Assembly (NCBI GenBank): GCA_025869365.1
Contig: JAOZVV010000026.1
Coordinates: 35,869-80,104 of the forward strand
DNA length: 44,236 nt
Direction: 5' to 3'
Source of the DNA: Pseudonocardia sp.
GTDB lineage: Bacteria; Actinomycetota; Actinomycetes; Mycobacteriales; Pseudonocardiaceae
Below are positions 16,351 to 23,954 of this stretch, in pieces. Position 1 is the stretch's first letter. The number at the start of each line of letters is the position of its first letter. The translations under genes were made by a program, and so were the position numbers. A model generated the notes under the pieces. It ran no database searches, was not told where the DNA came from, and saw nothing but the letters and a program-made list of their open reading frames with translations.

Positions 16351-17262
16351 ATGACCGTCCTTTGGGTAGTTCTGGCAGTGATCGCCCTCGGCCTGCTGGT
16401 CGGCGCCATGGCGAGTGTGCGGGTGGTGCAGCAGTACGAGCGGGGTGTGGTGTTTAGGTTCGGGCGGGTCCGCCCACAGACCCTCGGGCCCGGCCTCGCG
16501 GTGATCACCCCGTTCGTCGACCGCTTGCAGAAGGTCACCCTGCAGATCGTGACGCTGCCGATCCCGGCGCAGGACGGCATCACCTCGGACAACGTCACGG
16601 TGCGCGTCGACGCCGTCGTGTACTACCGCGTGACCGATCCGGTCCGGGTGGCCGTCGACGTGCAGGACTACAAGTCGGCGATCCTGCAGGTCGCCCAGGC
16701 CTCCTTGCGGTCGATTATCGGCAAGAGCGAGCTCGACGACCTGCTGTCCAACCGCGAACGGCTCAACCAGGGACTCGAGCTGATGATCGACAGTCCGGCC
16801 GTCGGCTGGGGGGTGCACATCGACCGCGTCGAGATCAAGGATGTCGGGCTGCCCGAGTCGATGAAGCGGTCGATGTCGCGGCAGGCCGAGGCCGAGCGCG
16901 AGCGCCGGTCCCGCGTGATCACCGCGCAGGGTGAGTTGCAGGCCTCCGAACGGCTGGCCCAGGCGGCCGAGGTGATGACGGCCCACCCGGCGGCGCTGCA
17001 GCTGCGCCTGCTGCAGACCGTCGTCGAGGTCGCCGCGGAGAAGAACTCGACCGTGGTGCTGCCCTTCCCGGTCGAGCTGCTGCGCTTCCTCGAACGCTCC
17101 ACACCCGCCGCCGGCACGCCGCCGGAGCCGGCTGCGGCGACGACCACCGACGAGCACGGTGACGGCTGCGCCGACGAGCTCGAGGCGTCCCTGTCCGTGC
17201 TCTCGACCGAGCCGATGCCGCACCCTCCGGCGGAGCGCGGGTCCGACGGAGTCCTGCCGTGA
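16351..17262 (+). CDS. Slipin/stomatin-like SPFH protein
   Basis: A 303-residue SPFH (band 7) membrane scaffold protein. One N-terminal helix at ~4-24 is followed by VRVVQQYERGVVFRFGRV, the TSDNVTVRVDAVVYYRVTDPVRVAVDVQDY segment, RSIIGKSELDDLLSNRERLNQ, and the helical VEIKDVGLPESMKRSMSRQAEAERERRSRVITAQGE. An acidic, Pro-rich tail follows ~255. Slipins form detergent-resistant membrane assemblies; bacterial ones often partner with NfeD proteases, but none is adjacent here. ATG 16351 is better spaced from GGAG than the GTG just before it. Confidence 0.9.
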   Translation: MTVLWVVLAVIALGLLVGAMASVRVVQQYERGVVFRFGRVRPQTLGPGLAVITPFVDRLQKVTLQIVTLPIPAQDGITSDNVTVRVDAVVYYRVTDPVRVAVDVQDYKSAILQVAQASLRSIIGKSELDDLLSNRERLNQGLELMIDSPAVGWGVHIDRVEIKDVGLPESMKRSMSRQAEAERERRSRVITAQGELQASERLAQAAEVMTAHPAALQLRLLQTVVEVAAEKNSTVVLPFPVELLRFLERSTPAAGTPPEPAAATTTDEHGDGCADELEASLSVLSTEPMPHPPAERGSDGVLP

Positions 17263-17421
17263 CGGGGAGTCGGTGACCGAGGTCGACGGGGATGACGCCG
17301 TACCGGAGAACCCCGACCGACGGCCACGCTCCAGTTCGACGTGAGAGTGGCGGCGAACCGTCGTCGACGACGCTCCTGTCGAACTCGCCGCCCTGAGGCG
17401 GATCGGGTGGCCGCACACGAC

Positions 17422-17460
17422 ATCGGCCCCTCGGCCTGCTTCAGCAGGTGAGGGGCCGAT
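17422..17460 (-). terminator. Terminator-like hairpin beside the tRNA fragment
   Basis: ATCGGCCCCTC and GAGGGGCCGAT form an 11-bp outer stem with an inner CCTGC/GCAGG stem around a TTCA loop. It lies just beyond the 3' end of the tRNA-Arg remnant on the minus strand and is probably the original tRNA terminator. It could also stop transcription of the slipin gene from the other side. Confidence 0.6.
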
Positions 17461-17478
17461 CGTGGCTGTTGGCACTCG

Positions 17479-17527
17479 TGGTGCCCCCGGCAGGATTCGA
17501 ACCTGCGCTCCCGCCTCCGGAGGCCGG
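17479..17527 (-). other. 3' half of tRNA-Arg(CCG): probable attachment site
   Basis: Read on the minus strand, this is the anticodon loop CTCCGGA, the anticodon 3' stem GGCGG, a short variable loop, a perfect T arm (GCAGG TTCGAAT CCTGC), acceptor strand CGGGGGC, discriminator A and encoded CCA. No D arm or matching 5' acceptor strand (GCCCCCG) precedes it, and the anticodon 5' stem already carries one mismatch (17524). A tRNA cut at the anticodon arm is what a tyrosine-recombinase element leaves at its far end. The orientation places the element at higher coordinates. Confidence 0.75.
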
Positions 17528-17667
17528 TGGGCAGGCTGATCCATGGCGCCCGCAGCATTCCTACCAGGGCCTGCTCTCCACCGGACGTGTCTGCAGCGAT
17601 CTCTGGCGGCCCTCGGTTCGTTCCACGCGGCATTCCACGATGGGGGCCCCTGCAGGTTGGGCTTCCA

Positions 17668-18033
17668 ACCGTGCCGGTGGTCTATCCCGGCGAGCGCTGC
17701 CTCGACTTGGAGCTCACCGACCCCGCGGGCAGGACCACCTCCTCGTCTGCGTCCGCAACGGCGCGACCAATCAGATGGCCCAGGCCTGATGGGCAGAATG
17801 GTCGGCGAGCGGGTAGAGATCCGCTCCGCAGGCACCGAGCCGACAACCGCGATCGACGTTCTCCGCCGAGAAGTGGTCGTCGACGTCCCGCAAGAACGGG
17901 GACACCGGCGGACCCTCGGAACGAGGCATCGAGGGCATCGAACGAATGCGCCTCGTCCGCGACGGACAACGCCGGGCGCATCGACGCTCTGTCAGACGAA
18001 CTGGTGCGCAATTCATCGCTCGAGCGACCCTGA
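17668..18033 (+). pseudogene. arsC: Fragments of mycothiol-type arsenate reductase (arsC)
   Basis: Several frames together carry pieces of low-molecular-weight-phosphatase-type arsenate reductase. First comes a C-terminal piece, PVVYPGERCLDLELTDPAG (about 17,672-17,740). An N-terminal piece with the catalytic-loop region LLVCVRNGATNQMAQA (to 17,789) ends in a stop. It is continued in another frame by GLMGRMVGERVEIRSAGTEPTTAIDVL. Then come PSERGIEGIERMRLVRD in a third frame and DNAGRIDALSDELVR ending at 18,033. The middle of the gene is missing. At least three frame changes make it non-functional. Two original copies may be represented. Confidence 0.75.
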
Positions 18034-18115
18034 TCCGATCTCCGTTGGCCGGGACGTCCGCTGAGCAGTGCCGGTCAGCGGGGCGTGCCGCGAGACATCA
18101 TCCAACCGAGGCGCG

Positions 18116-18463
18116 TCATGTCTGCGTCGGCGGATCCGTGGGCGAGTCCGGGACGTGGCCATCAGGACGTCGTCGTGCGGTGAGTATCGCGGCGATGGGT
18201 GGTCCGGCGAGGACGGCGAAGACGAGCAGGGTGAGGAGCCATCGTCCGGGCAGCAATGCGATGGCGATGACGACGACAGCCGCGGCTTGCAGGACGTGAT
18301 CCGTGCGCCACGGCGGAGTACGACGGGATCGCCCGACGGTGGAGGAGAGGGTGTCGAGCTCGGGAGCTGCTGCTGCGAGCTCTCCCTCGATCTGCGCGAG
18401 AATCCGCTTCTCCCGCGAGGAGAGCGGCTCCGGATCGTGCGGTTCGGGAGGAAGAGTGTCCAT
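18116..18463 (-). CDS. DUF3040 membrane protein
   Basis: A 115-residue protein of the DUF3040 type. The N-terminal cytoplasmic part carries PLSSREKRILAQIEGELAAAAPELD, the family signature; two adjacent membrane helices follow (~70-100, VLQAAAVVVIAIALLPGRWLLTLLVFAVLAGPPIAAILTA), then a short polar tail. These small proteins are widespread in Actinobacteria with unknown function. ATG 18463 begins at MDTLPPEP; the frame is open upstream into the conserved leader element at 18494-18531, which would add a CREVWSA-containing extension if an upstream GTG were used. Confidence 0.85.
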   Translation of the reverse strand: MDTLPPEPHDPEPLSSREKRILAQIEGELAAAAPELDTLSSTVGRSRRTPPWRTDHVLQAAAVVVIAIALLPGRWLLTLLVFAVLAGPPIAAILTARRRPDGHVPDSPTDPPTQT

Positions 18464-18493
18464 CGAGAGGCCTCTCGGGCAGTCGGCTGTAGC

Positions 18494-18531
18494 CGCCGAC
18501 CAGACTTCCCGGCACTCCACGTCCGATTCTA
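18494..18531 (-). promoter_or_regulatory. Conserved leader element, copy A (DUF3040 gene)
   Basis: The minus strand carries TAGAAT (18526-18531), a 12-nt gap, then GCCGGGAAGTCTGGTCGGC (18513-18495). The element ends 31 nt before the DUF3040 start codon. A GTG lies 5 nt after the -10-like hexamer. See the finding on the four-copy element. Confidence 0.8.
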
Positions 18532-18625
18532 CCGATTCGTCTCATCCGGAGCTAGTACCCGACTGCCTGCGATAACGGTGCGGTGCGAGGCGCCGTGCGC
18601 TCTGGTGGTCACGGGTGCCCGGGAG

Positions 18626-18664
18626 TAGCGTCCGCATGCAGGTGAGCCGGGAAGTCTGGTCGGC
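18626..18664 (+). promoter_or_regulatory. Conserved leader element, copy B (ABC exporter)
   Basis: TAGCGT (18626-18631) is followed 14 nt later by GCCGGGAAGTCTGGTCGGC (18646-18664), which ends 32 nt before the ATG of the ABC ATPase. In this copy the element's GGAAGTCT could pair with GGACTTCC just before the start codon, which would occlude ribosome binding; the other copies lack that complement. Confidence 0.8.
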
Positions 18665-18696
18665 GTGTCGATGTCGGCCGTCCGAGGAGGACTTCC

Positions 18697-19629
18697 ATGT
18701 CCGCTGCACCTGTGTCGTCCAGTCCGGTTCCAGGCTTGTCGGGAGATTCGCCCGCTGTTCGGGCCATCGGCCTCTCGAAGAGGTTCGGTCGGACGGTTGC
18801 CGTGCAGGACCTGACCCTGGACGTGTTCCCCGGCGAGGTGTTCGGCTTCCTGGGTCCGAACGGCGCGGGGAAATCGACCACGATCCGGATGATGCTCGGC
18901 GCGATCCGGCCGACGTCGGGAAGAGTTCAGATCTTCGGAGACGACGCGGCCGACGTGCGCAGAGCACACCGTCATCTGGCGTACGTCCCGGCGGATGTGG
19001 CGTTGTGGCCTCGTCTGACGGGTGCGGAGATCCTGGAGCTGTTGGCACGGACGGGGCCGGGCGTCGACGTCGCCTACCGAACGGAATTGGTCGGGCGTTT
19101 CGGACTGGACCTGGATCGGCGGGCCGGCACGTACTCCACGGGCAATCGGCAGAAGGTGGCGCTGGTGGCCGCGTTCGCGACGCGCGCCCCGCTCCTGGTG
19201 CTGGACGAACCGACCAGCGGGCTGGACCCGTTGATGGAGCAGGTGTTCCGGGCGGCGGTGGTGGAGGCCCGCGACCGGGGACAGGCGGTGTTCCTGAGCT
19301 CGCACCTGCTGGGTGAGGTGCAGGCGGTGTGCGACCGGGTCGCCATCCTGCGCGAGGGACGACTGGCCGAGGTGGCGCAGATGGCTGAGCTGCGCCGACT
19401 CCGGCGCACCGAGGTCGTCGTGTCCTACGTCGAGAGCCCGCCCGACCTGGCGGGTGTCGCCGGGGTGCAGGGGGCGGAGGATCTCGGCTCGGGGCGACTG
19501 CGCTTCTTCCTGTCCGGCGCGCCCGGTCCGGCGTTGCGCGCGCTCGGTGGATTCGGGGTCACCGGGGTCGAGATGCGGGAACCTTCGCTCGAGGAGATCT
19601 TCCTCGACTACTACGGCCGGGGTGTGTGA
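18697..19629 (+). CDS. ABC transporter ATP-binding protein
   Basis: A 310-residue ABC-2 type ATPase. Walker A is GPNGAGKST (residues ~53-61), the Q-loop region follows MMLGAIRPTSG, the signature is the divergent YSTGNRQKVAL (for LSGGQ), Walker B is LLVLDEPTSGLDP, and the switch His is in FLSSHLLGEVQ. A C-terminal ~80-residue accessory domain is present. It is co-translated with the permease (TGATG at 19,627-19,631), forming an exporter of the polyketide-antibiotic/drug family. A strong GAGGAGG precedes the ATG at 18697. The transported compound is unknown. It is preceded by leader element copy B. Confidence 0.93.
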   Translation: MSAAPVSSSPVPGLSGDSPAVRAIGLSKRFGRTVAVQDLTLDVFPGEVFGFLGPNGAGKSTTIRMMLGAIRPTSGRVQIFGDDAADVRRAHRHLAYVPADVALWPRLTGAEILELLARTGPGVDVAYRTELVGRFGLDLDRRAGTYSTGNRQKVALVAAFATRAPLLVLDEPTSGLDPLMEQVFRAAVVEARDRGQAVFLSSHLLGEVQAVCDRVAILREGRLAEVAQMAELRRLRRTEVVVSYVESPPDLAGVAGVQGAEDLGSGRLRFFLSGAPGPALRALGGFGVTGVEMREPSLEEIFLDYYGRGV

Positions 19630-21275
19630 TGGCGACGGCGACCGGGGCGACGACCCGGGAGCCTGGCGCGCGCGTCGGGTCGACCTCGCGTGCCGGACGT
19701 CGGGCCCGCACCGGGCTGGCGGTTCGACAGATCCGCAGGGGAGCGCTGATCGTGCTCGTCGTGACCGCGGGGATGCCCGCCGTCGTCGCCGGGCAGTACC
19801 GCACCACGTTCGCCGGGGTGCTGGACGGTCCGGCGTTGCACGCCCTCGCCACGAACCCGGCGATCCGCACGCTGTTCGGGCCCCCGTCGGCCCTCGACGA
19901 CGCCGGCGGGTTCACGGTGTGGCGGACCGGAACCCCGCTCGCCGTGCTGGTGGGCGTCTGGGCGGTGGTGACGACGACACGGTTGCTGCGCGGGGACGAG
20001 GAGTCCGGGCGGTGGGCGCTGCTCCTGGCCGGGCCGCTGCGCTTGTCGGACCTTGTGGCGCGCATCATCTACGTGCTGGCCGGGGCAGTCGTGATCGTGG
20101 GCGCCGCGGTCGGGGCCGCCCTGATCGTGGCCGGGACGTCCCCGTCCGGGGCTGTGTTCTTCGGTGCGGGTCTCGCGCTCGTGGGGGTCGGTTTCGTCGC
20201 GCTCGCGGCACTGACCGCGCAGCTGTGGGACTCCAGGGCGGCGGCCACGTCCGCTAGCGCAGGGATCCTCGTCGCGACGCTGCTCGTGCGGATGGTCGGC
20301 GACGGGGTGCAGGGGCTGTCCTGGCTGCAGTGGGTGACGCCGTTCGGGCTGCTCGCGGCGGTACGGCCCTACGCGGGTGACGAGGTCCTGCCGCTCCTCG
20401 GGCTGATGGTGGCGCCGGTGGTGCTCGGGGTGGCCGCCCTGGTGGTGGCCGCGCGGCGCGATGTCGATCATGGGCTGTTCGGCTCCCGCGGACGGCACGG
20501 ACCGAGGAGGTGGTTGCTCGGATCGGTCGTGGGGTTCGTGGTCCGGCGGGGTGTGCGGTCGTGGGTGGCGTGGGCGGCAGGGGTGTTCGCCTACTTCCTG
20601 CTCCTCGGTCTCCTGGCCGGGTCGGTCACGGCGTTCCTGGCCGACAACGAGCGGTTCGCCGATCTCGCGTCCGCTGCCGGGTTCGACGAACTCGGCTCGG
20701 TGCCCGGGTACGCCGCCACCATGTTCGCGTTGCTGGGTCTCCCGGCCGGCGTGTTCACCGCCGCACGCATCGCCGAGGTCGTGGAGGACGAGAGGACGCG
20801 ACGCTCCGTGCTCCTGATGGCGACGCCGGTGTCGCGCGGGCACATTCTGCGGGCCCACGCCGGTGTCGCCCTGCTCGGAGCCGTCGGGCTTCTCGCGGTG
20901 GCCGGCCTCGCGATGTGGACGGGTGCACGCGCCGTGGGTGCTGGACTGGGCGTGGCGGACGCCGTGGGCGGGGCTGTCGCGACGTCCCCGATCGTCCTGC
21001 TGTGCCTCGGGACCGCGGTGCTGGCGACGGGATGGTCACCGCAGGTGGTGCTCTCGGTCGGGTCCCTGCCGGCCGTGGGCGGTTTCCTGTGGCAGGTGAT
21101 CGCGCAGAGCACCGGCGCGCCGGGGTGGGTCGTCGAGGTCTCCCCGTTCGCCCACCTCGCCGCGGTCCCCGCCGAGGGGCCGGACTGGGCGAGCGCTGCG
21201 GTGATGGGGTCGATCGCGGTGGTGTCGTGCGCGATCGGGACCGTCGGCTACGTCCGCCGGGACCTGGCTCATTGA
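19629..21275 (+). CDS. ABC-2 type exporter permease, two-repeat form
   Basis: A 548-residue integral membrane protein with about 12 predicted helices in two similar halves, such as LIVLVVTAGMPAVVAGQYRTTFAGVLDG and WVAWAAGVFAYFLLLGLLAGSVTAFLADNERFADLA. Each half has the DE.(S/T)GR/DERTRR cytoplasmic loop (RGDEESGRWALLLAGPLRL and VEDERTRRSVLLMATPVSR) characteristic of actinobacterial 'exporter of polyketide antibiotics' permeases. ATG 19629 overlaps the ATPase stop by one base. The convergent nhaA stop lies 26 nt beyond, with a hairpin between. Confidence 0.9.
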   Translation: MATATGATTREPGARVGSTSRAGRRARTGLAVRQIRRGALIVLVVTAGMPAVVAGQYRTTFAGVLDGPALHALATNPAIRTLFGPPSALDDAGGFTVWRTGTPLAVLVGVWAVVTTTRLLRGDEESGRWALLLAGPLRLSDLVARIIYVLAGAVVIVGAAVGAALIVAGTSPSGAVFFGAGLALVGVGFVALAALTAQLWDSRAAATSASAGILVATLLVRMVGDGVQGLSWLQWVTPFGLLAAVRPYAGDEVLPLLGLMVAPVVLGVAALVVAARRDVDHGLFGSRGRHGPRRWLLGSVVGFVVRRGVRSWVAWAAGVFAYFLLLGLLAGSVTAFLADNERFADLASAAGFDELGSVPGYAATMFALLGLPAGVFTAARIAEVVEDERTRRSVLLMATPVSRGHILRAHAGVALLGAVGLLAVAGLAMWTGARAVGAGLGVADAVGGAVATSPIVLLCLGTAVLATGWSPQVVLSVGSLPAVGGFLWQVIAQSTGAPGWVVEVSPFAHLAAVPAEGPDWASAAVMGSIAVVSCAIGTVGYVRRDLAH

Positions 21276-21282
21276 CGTCGTC

Positions 21283-21299
21283 CCCGAGCCGGCCTCGGG
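21283..21299. terminator. Bidirectional hairpin between exporter and nhaA
   Basis: CCCGAG (21283-21288) and CTCGGG (21294-21299) form a 6-bp GC-rich stem with a CCGGC loop between the two convergent stop codons. Confidence 0.4.
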
Positions 21300-21300
21300 C

Positions 21301-22611
21301 TCAGCTCGTGCGTCGGTCGTCCTCGTAGACGTCGGGCACGCCGTCCGCATCGGTGTCGAGGGCTTCCTCGGCGCACAGCCGCCGGTAGTGGGCGTTGCGG
21401 ATGCGGAGCACGATCATCGCCAGGGCAGCGGAGACCAGTGAGCCGAGCAGTACCCCGATCTTGACGTGGTCGTCGCGTTCGGTTCCGGCGCCGAACGCGA
21501 GTTCGCCGATCAGCAGGGACACGGTGAAACCGATCCCGGCGAGCAGGGCCAGCCCCAGGACGTCCCACCAGCTCAAGCCATCGGCGAGACGCGCGCGGGT
21601 GAAGCGCTGGACGAGCCAGGTCGCGCCGAACACCCCGACCACCTTGCCGACGACGAGCCCGACGACGATCCCGAGTGCGACGGTGTCGCCGAGGGACTCG
21701 GTCAACCCGCCGGCGTCGGCAATCGACACCCCCGCGGCGAAGAACGCGAACACCGGCACGGCCACCCCGGCGGAGAGGGGTCGGATGCGGTGTTCGAAGT
21801 GCTCGGCCAGTCCGGGGCCGGGCCCTTCAGCGCGACGGACGACCGGTACGGCGAAACCGAGGAGGACTCCGGCCACGGTGGCGTGCACACCTGATTCGTG
21901 GACCAGGACCCAGGTGGCGGCTGCGAGGGGGAGCAGCAACCACCAGGAGCGGTTGCGCCGCTGCACCAGCACGGTGAACACGGCGAGCGGGACCAGCGCC
22001 AGCGCGAGCGGCAGGAACTGCAGCGAACTGGTGTAGAACAGCGCGATGATCGTGATAGCCAGCAGGTCGTCGACGACGGCCAGGGTCAGCAGGAAGATCC
22101 GCAGCGCAGCCGGCAGGTGGGTGCTGATGACGGCGAGGACTGCAAGAGCAAAAGCGATATCGGTGGCAGTGGGGATCGCCCACCCCGTCGCCGCGCCCCC
22201 ATTGTCACCGACGGTGAAGGCGAGGAAGATCAGGGCAGGAACGGCCATTCCTCCGACGGCGGCGGCGACCGGGAGCGCAGCGCGGCGTGGGTCGCGCAGG
22301 TCGCCCGCCACGAACTCACGCTTGAGTTCCAGGCCGGCGACGAAGAAGAACATTGCTAGGAGACCGTCCGCAGCCCAGGTCGCCAGGGTCAGGTCCAGGT
22401 GCAACGCTGCGGGCCCGATGCGAACCTGTCCCAGAGCGGTGTAAGCCTCGCCCCACGGTGAATTGGCCCAGATGAGCGCTATCGTCGCGGCGGCGACGAG
22501 CAGGATGCCCCCGACGGTCTCGCGCCGCAGGATGTCGGCGATGCGTCGGGCTTCGGGCCAGGAACCGCGGCCGAAAAGACGCGGACCGTGCGGGGGAGAG
22601 GATGAGGACAC
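21301..22611 (-). CDS. nhaA: Na+/H+ antiporter NhaA
   Basis: A 436-residue NhaA antiporter, exchanging two H+ for one Na+ or Li+ at the plasma membrane, with about 12 helices. Key family elements are [61 protein letters not shown] (the Asp of helix IV) and [17 protein letters not shown], containing the adjacent Asp pair that binds the ion. The C-terminus ends in [10 protein letters not shown]. The GTG at 22611 was chosen for its GGAG at a good spacing. The longer open frame would begin inside leader element copy C and is unlikely. Confidence 0.95.
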   Translation of the reverse strand: MSSSSPPHGPRLFGRGSWPEARRIADILRRETVGGILLVAAATIALIWANSPWGEAYTALGQVRIGPAALHLDLTLATWAADGLLAMFFFVAGLELKREFVAGDLRDPRRAALPVAAAVGGMAVPALIFLAFTVGDNGGAATGWAIPTATDIAFALAVLAVISTHLPAALRIFLLTLAVVDDLLAITIIALFYTSSLQFLPLALALVPLAVFTVLVQRRNRSWWLLLPLAAATWVLVHESGVHATVAGVLLGFAVPVVRRAEGPGPGLAEHFEHRIRPLSAGVAVPVFAFFAAGVSIADAGGLTESLGDTVALGIVVGLVVGKVVGVFGATWLVQRFTRARLADGLSWWDVLGLALLAGIGFTVSLLIGELAFGAGTERDDHVKIGVLLGSLVSAALAMIVLRIRNAHYRRLCAEEALDTDADGVPDVYEDDRRTS

Positions 22612-22643
22612 CGGTACTCCAGACGAGGGGTCGACGAAGACGT

Positions 22644-22681
22644 CGCCGACCAGACTTCCCGGCACACCGCCCACGACGTTA
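22644..22681 (-). promoter_or_regulatory. Conserved leader element, copy C (nhaA)
   Basis: Minus strand: TAACGT (22676-22681), a 12-nt gap, then GCCGGGAAGTCTGGTCGGC (22663-22645), ending 33 nt before the nhaA GTG. Flanks GTGT before and G after are shared with copy D. A GTG falls 8 nt after the -10-like hexamer, opening a 62-codon frame that runs into nhaA out of phase. Confidence 0.8.
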
Positions 22682-22719
22682 CGGGCCGTGATGGCAGTTG
22701 TCCTGTCCGATGGACGAGG

Positions 22720-23592
22720 TCACAGCCTGGCGTCGAGCCGGCCGGGTTCGCTGACTTCTGTCACCGCCGCCACGATGCTTCCCGGATCTTCGACGGGGAC
22801 GAGGTGGCCGCACCCCGTCACCGGGCGGGGGACGGTGTCGAGCCAGAGCCGTGCGCGATCCCCCAGGCTGTGCTGGGAAAGGTAACAGTCCTCGGATCCG
22901 ACGAGAATCCTGCACGAGGTGGCGCGCCACCGCTCCAGCACGCTTCCCGGCAGCGGCCCCGGGAACGGGCTCGTCCGCATCCCCGAGCCGACGAGGGTCA
23001 GCCACTCCACGAGATCCTCGTCCCTCGGGAAGCCAGGCCCCGAGAGCATCTCCAGAAGGCGAGTGCTCCGGGCAGGCGTGGGGCGCATTCGCCAGGACAG
23101 CACAGTCCGCAGCTGCGCCGCCCCGGTGCGAGCGGAGACGAGACCGGCGGGCGAGATGAGGACGAGGCCGCCGATCCGACGTTGCGGAGTGGCGCAGAGG
23201 GAGATCGCCGCGCCGAGGGAGTGTCCGACCAGGATCGCCGGCCCGGAGGTGATGCGGGGAAGCAGGTCGTCGAGCCAGTGGCGGTACCGGGTGACCCTGT
23301 CGACCTCGGGTCGTTCGGCGCTGCTCAGACCGGGCTGGCCGGGCACATCGACTACGGACACCCGAAACCGTGCTGCGAGCATGGTGATCAGCGTCGGTAT
23401 CAGTGGCGCACACAGGTTCGCCCCCGGCAGCACGACGACGTCGGGACCGGCCGGGCCGGCCTTCGTCACGTGGGTCGAACCCAGCGTGGTGTCGAGGATC
23501 AGGCGCCGGTCATGGACGCTGTGTCGATCGAGCATGCGCTCGCAGCGCAACCGGAGTGCGGCATGAGCATCGGGACTGCGGAAGATGTGCAC
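22720..23592 (-). CDS. Alpha/beta hydrolase
   Basis: A 290-residue alpha/beta-fold hydrolase. The features are DVVVLPGANLCAPLIP (oxyanion region), FRVSVVDVPGQPGLS, AILVGHSLGAAISL with the nucleophile elbow GHSLG (Ser), and the catalytic His in TGCGHLVPVEDPGSI; the acid is likely the Asp in VGSEDCYL. No signal peptide is obvious, so it is cytoplasmic. GTG 23592 (MHIFRSPDAH) is preceded by GAAGGAA. Substrate unknown; the sequence resembles esterases/lactonases rather than haloalkane dehalogenases. It follows leader element copy D. Confidence 0.87.
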   Translation of the reverse strand: MHIFRSPDAHAALRLRCERMLDRHSVHDRRLILDTTLGSTHVTKAGPAGPDVVVLPGANLCAPLIPTLITMLAARFRVSVVDVPGQPGLSSAERPEVDRVTRYRHWLDDLLPRITSGPAILVGHSLGAAISLCATPQRRIGGLVLISPAGLVSARTGAAQLRTVLSWRMRPTPARSTRLLEMLSGPGFPRDEDLVEWLTLVGSGMRTSPFPGPLPGSVLERWRATSCRILVGSEDCYLSQHSLGDRARLWLDTVPRPVTGCGHLVPVEDPGSIVAAVTEVSEPGRLDARL

Positions 23593-23622
23593 GGGGTTCC
23601 TTCGGGCGCGACGGATCGGGAC

Positions 23623-23660
23623 CGCCGACCAGACTTCCCGGCACACCGCTGACCACACTA
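23623..23660 (-). promoter_or_regulatory. Conserved leader element, copy D (alpha/beta hydrolase)
   Basis: Minus strand: TAGTGT (23655-23660), a 12-nt gap, then GCCGGGAAGTCTGGTCGGC (23642-23624), ending 31 nt before the hydrolase GTG. A GTG lies 8 nt after the -10-like hexamer; here the CREVWSA frame is in phase with the hydrolase. Confidence 0.8.
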
Positions 23661-23681
23661 GCTGGCGAGATGCCCCTTAGC

Positions 23682-23954
23682 TCAGGTGCCTCTCACTGTG
23701 CGCTCGCCCTGGAGGGCGAGAGCCGGGGCCCCGACGCGACGACCGCGGAGACGCTGGAGAAGGCGCTCGCGGGCGAGCCGGTGGGTCAGTTCGGGCAGCG
23801 AAGCCGGCGGGACCTGTCCTTCGAGATCCCGCGCCGCGCCTCGCCGCTCCGCGCGCACCAGCGCGTGAGGAACGAGACCGGTGAACTCCTCGGTGAGTGG
23901 ACAGGGCGACGCAATGTCCGCGGTTCGGTCGTCGGACGAGTTCACAGCTGTCAT
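23682..23954 (-). CDS. Small helical protein, resembling three-helix-bundle dimerisation domains
   Basis: A 90-residue protein. ATG 23954 has GGAGG 6-7 nt upstream, a convincing ribosome site. The body LTEEFTGLVPHALVRAERRGAARDLEGQVPPASLPELTHRLARERLLQRL has the spacing of small actinobacterial three-helix dimerisation proteins (L...F...P...V.......DL ... LPEL..RLARERL). This is pattern resemblance only. The C-terminus is basic. It lies upstream of leader copy D on the same strand and could have its own transcript. Confidence 0.6.
   Translation of the reverse strand: MTAVNSSDDRTADIASPCPLTEEFTGLVPHALVRAERRGAARDLEGQVPPASLPELTHRLARERLLQRLRGRRVGAPALALQGERTVRGT

Noticed and set aside
17479-17555. 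A functional tRNA-Arg gene
   Set aside because: The D arm and 5' acceptor strand cannot be found; only the 3' half from the anticodon arm is present.
18464-18520. CREVWSA as a genuine shared N-terminus of the DUF3040 and hydrolase proteins
   Set aside because: In the nhaA and ABC-exporter copies the same codons are out of phase with the downstream gene, and the families normally begin at the internal starts chosen.
22479-22667. A 62-codon frame starting in leader element copy C as an independent protein gene
   Set aside because: Beyond the first eight codons it overlaps nhaA and has no protein-like features; at most the beginning acts as an upstream ORF.
18495-23660. Reading GCCGGGAA of the leader element as part of a cobalamin riboswitch
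   Set aside because: None of the other conserved cobalamin riboswitch segments occur, and the element is only ~25 nt with ~31 nt to the start codon.
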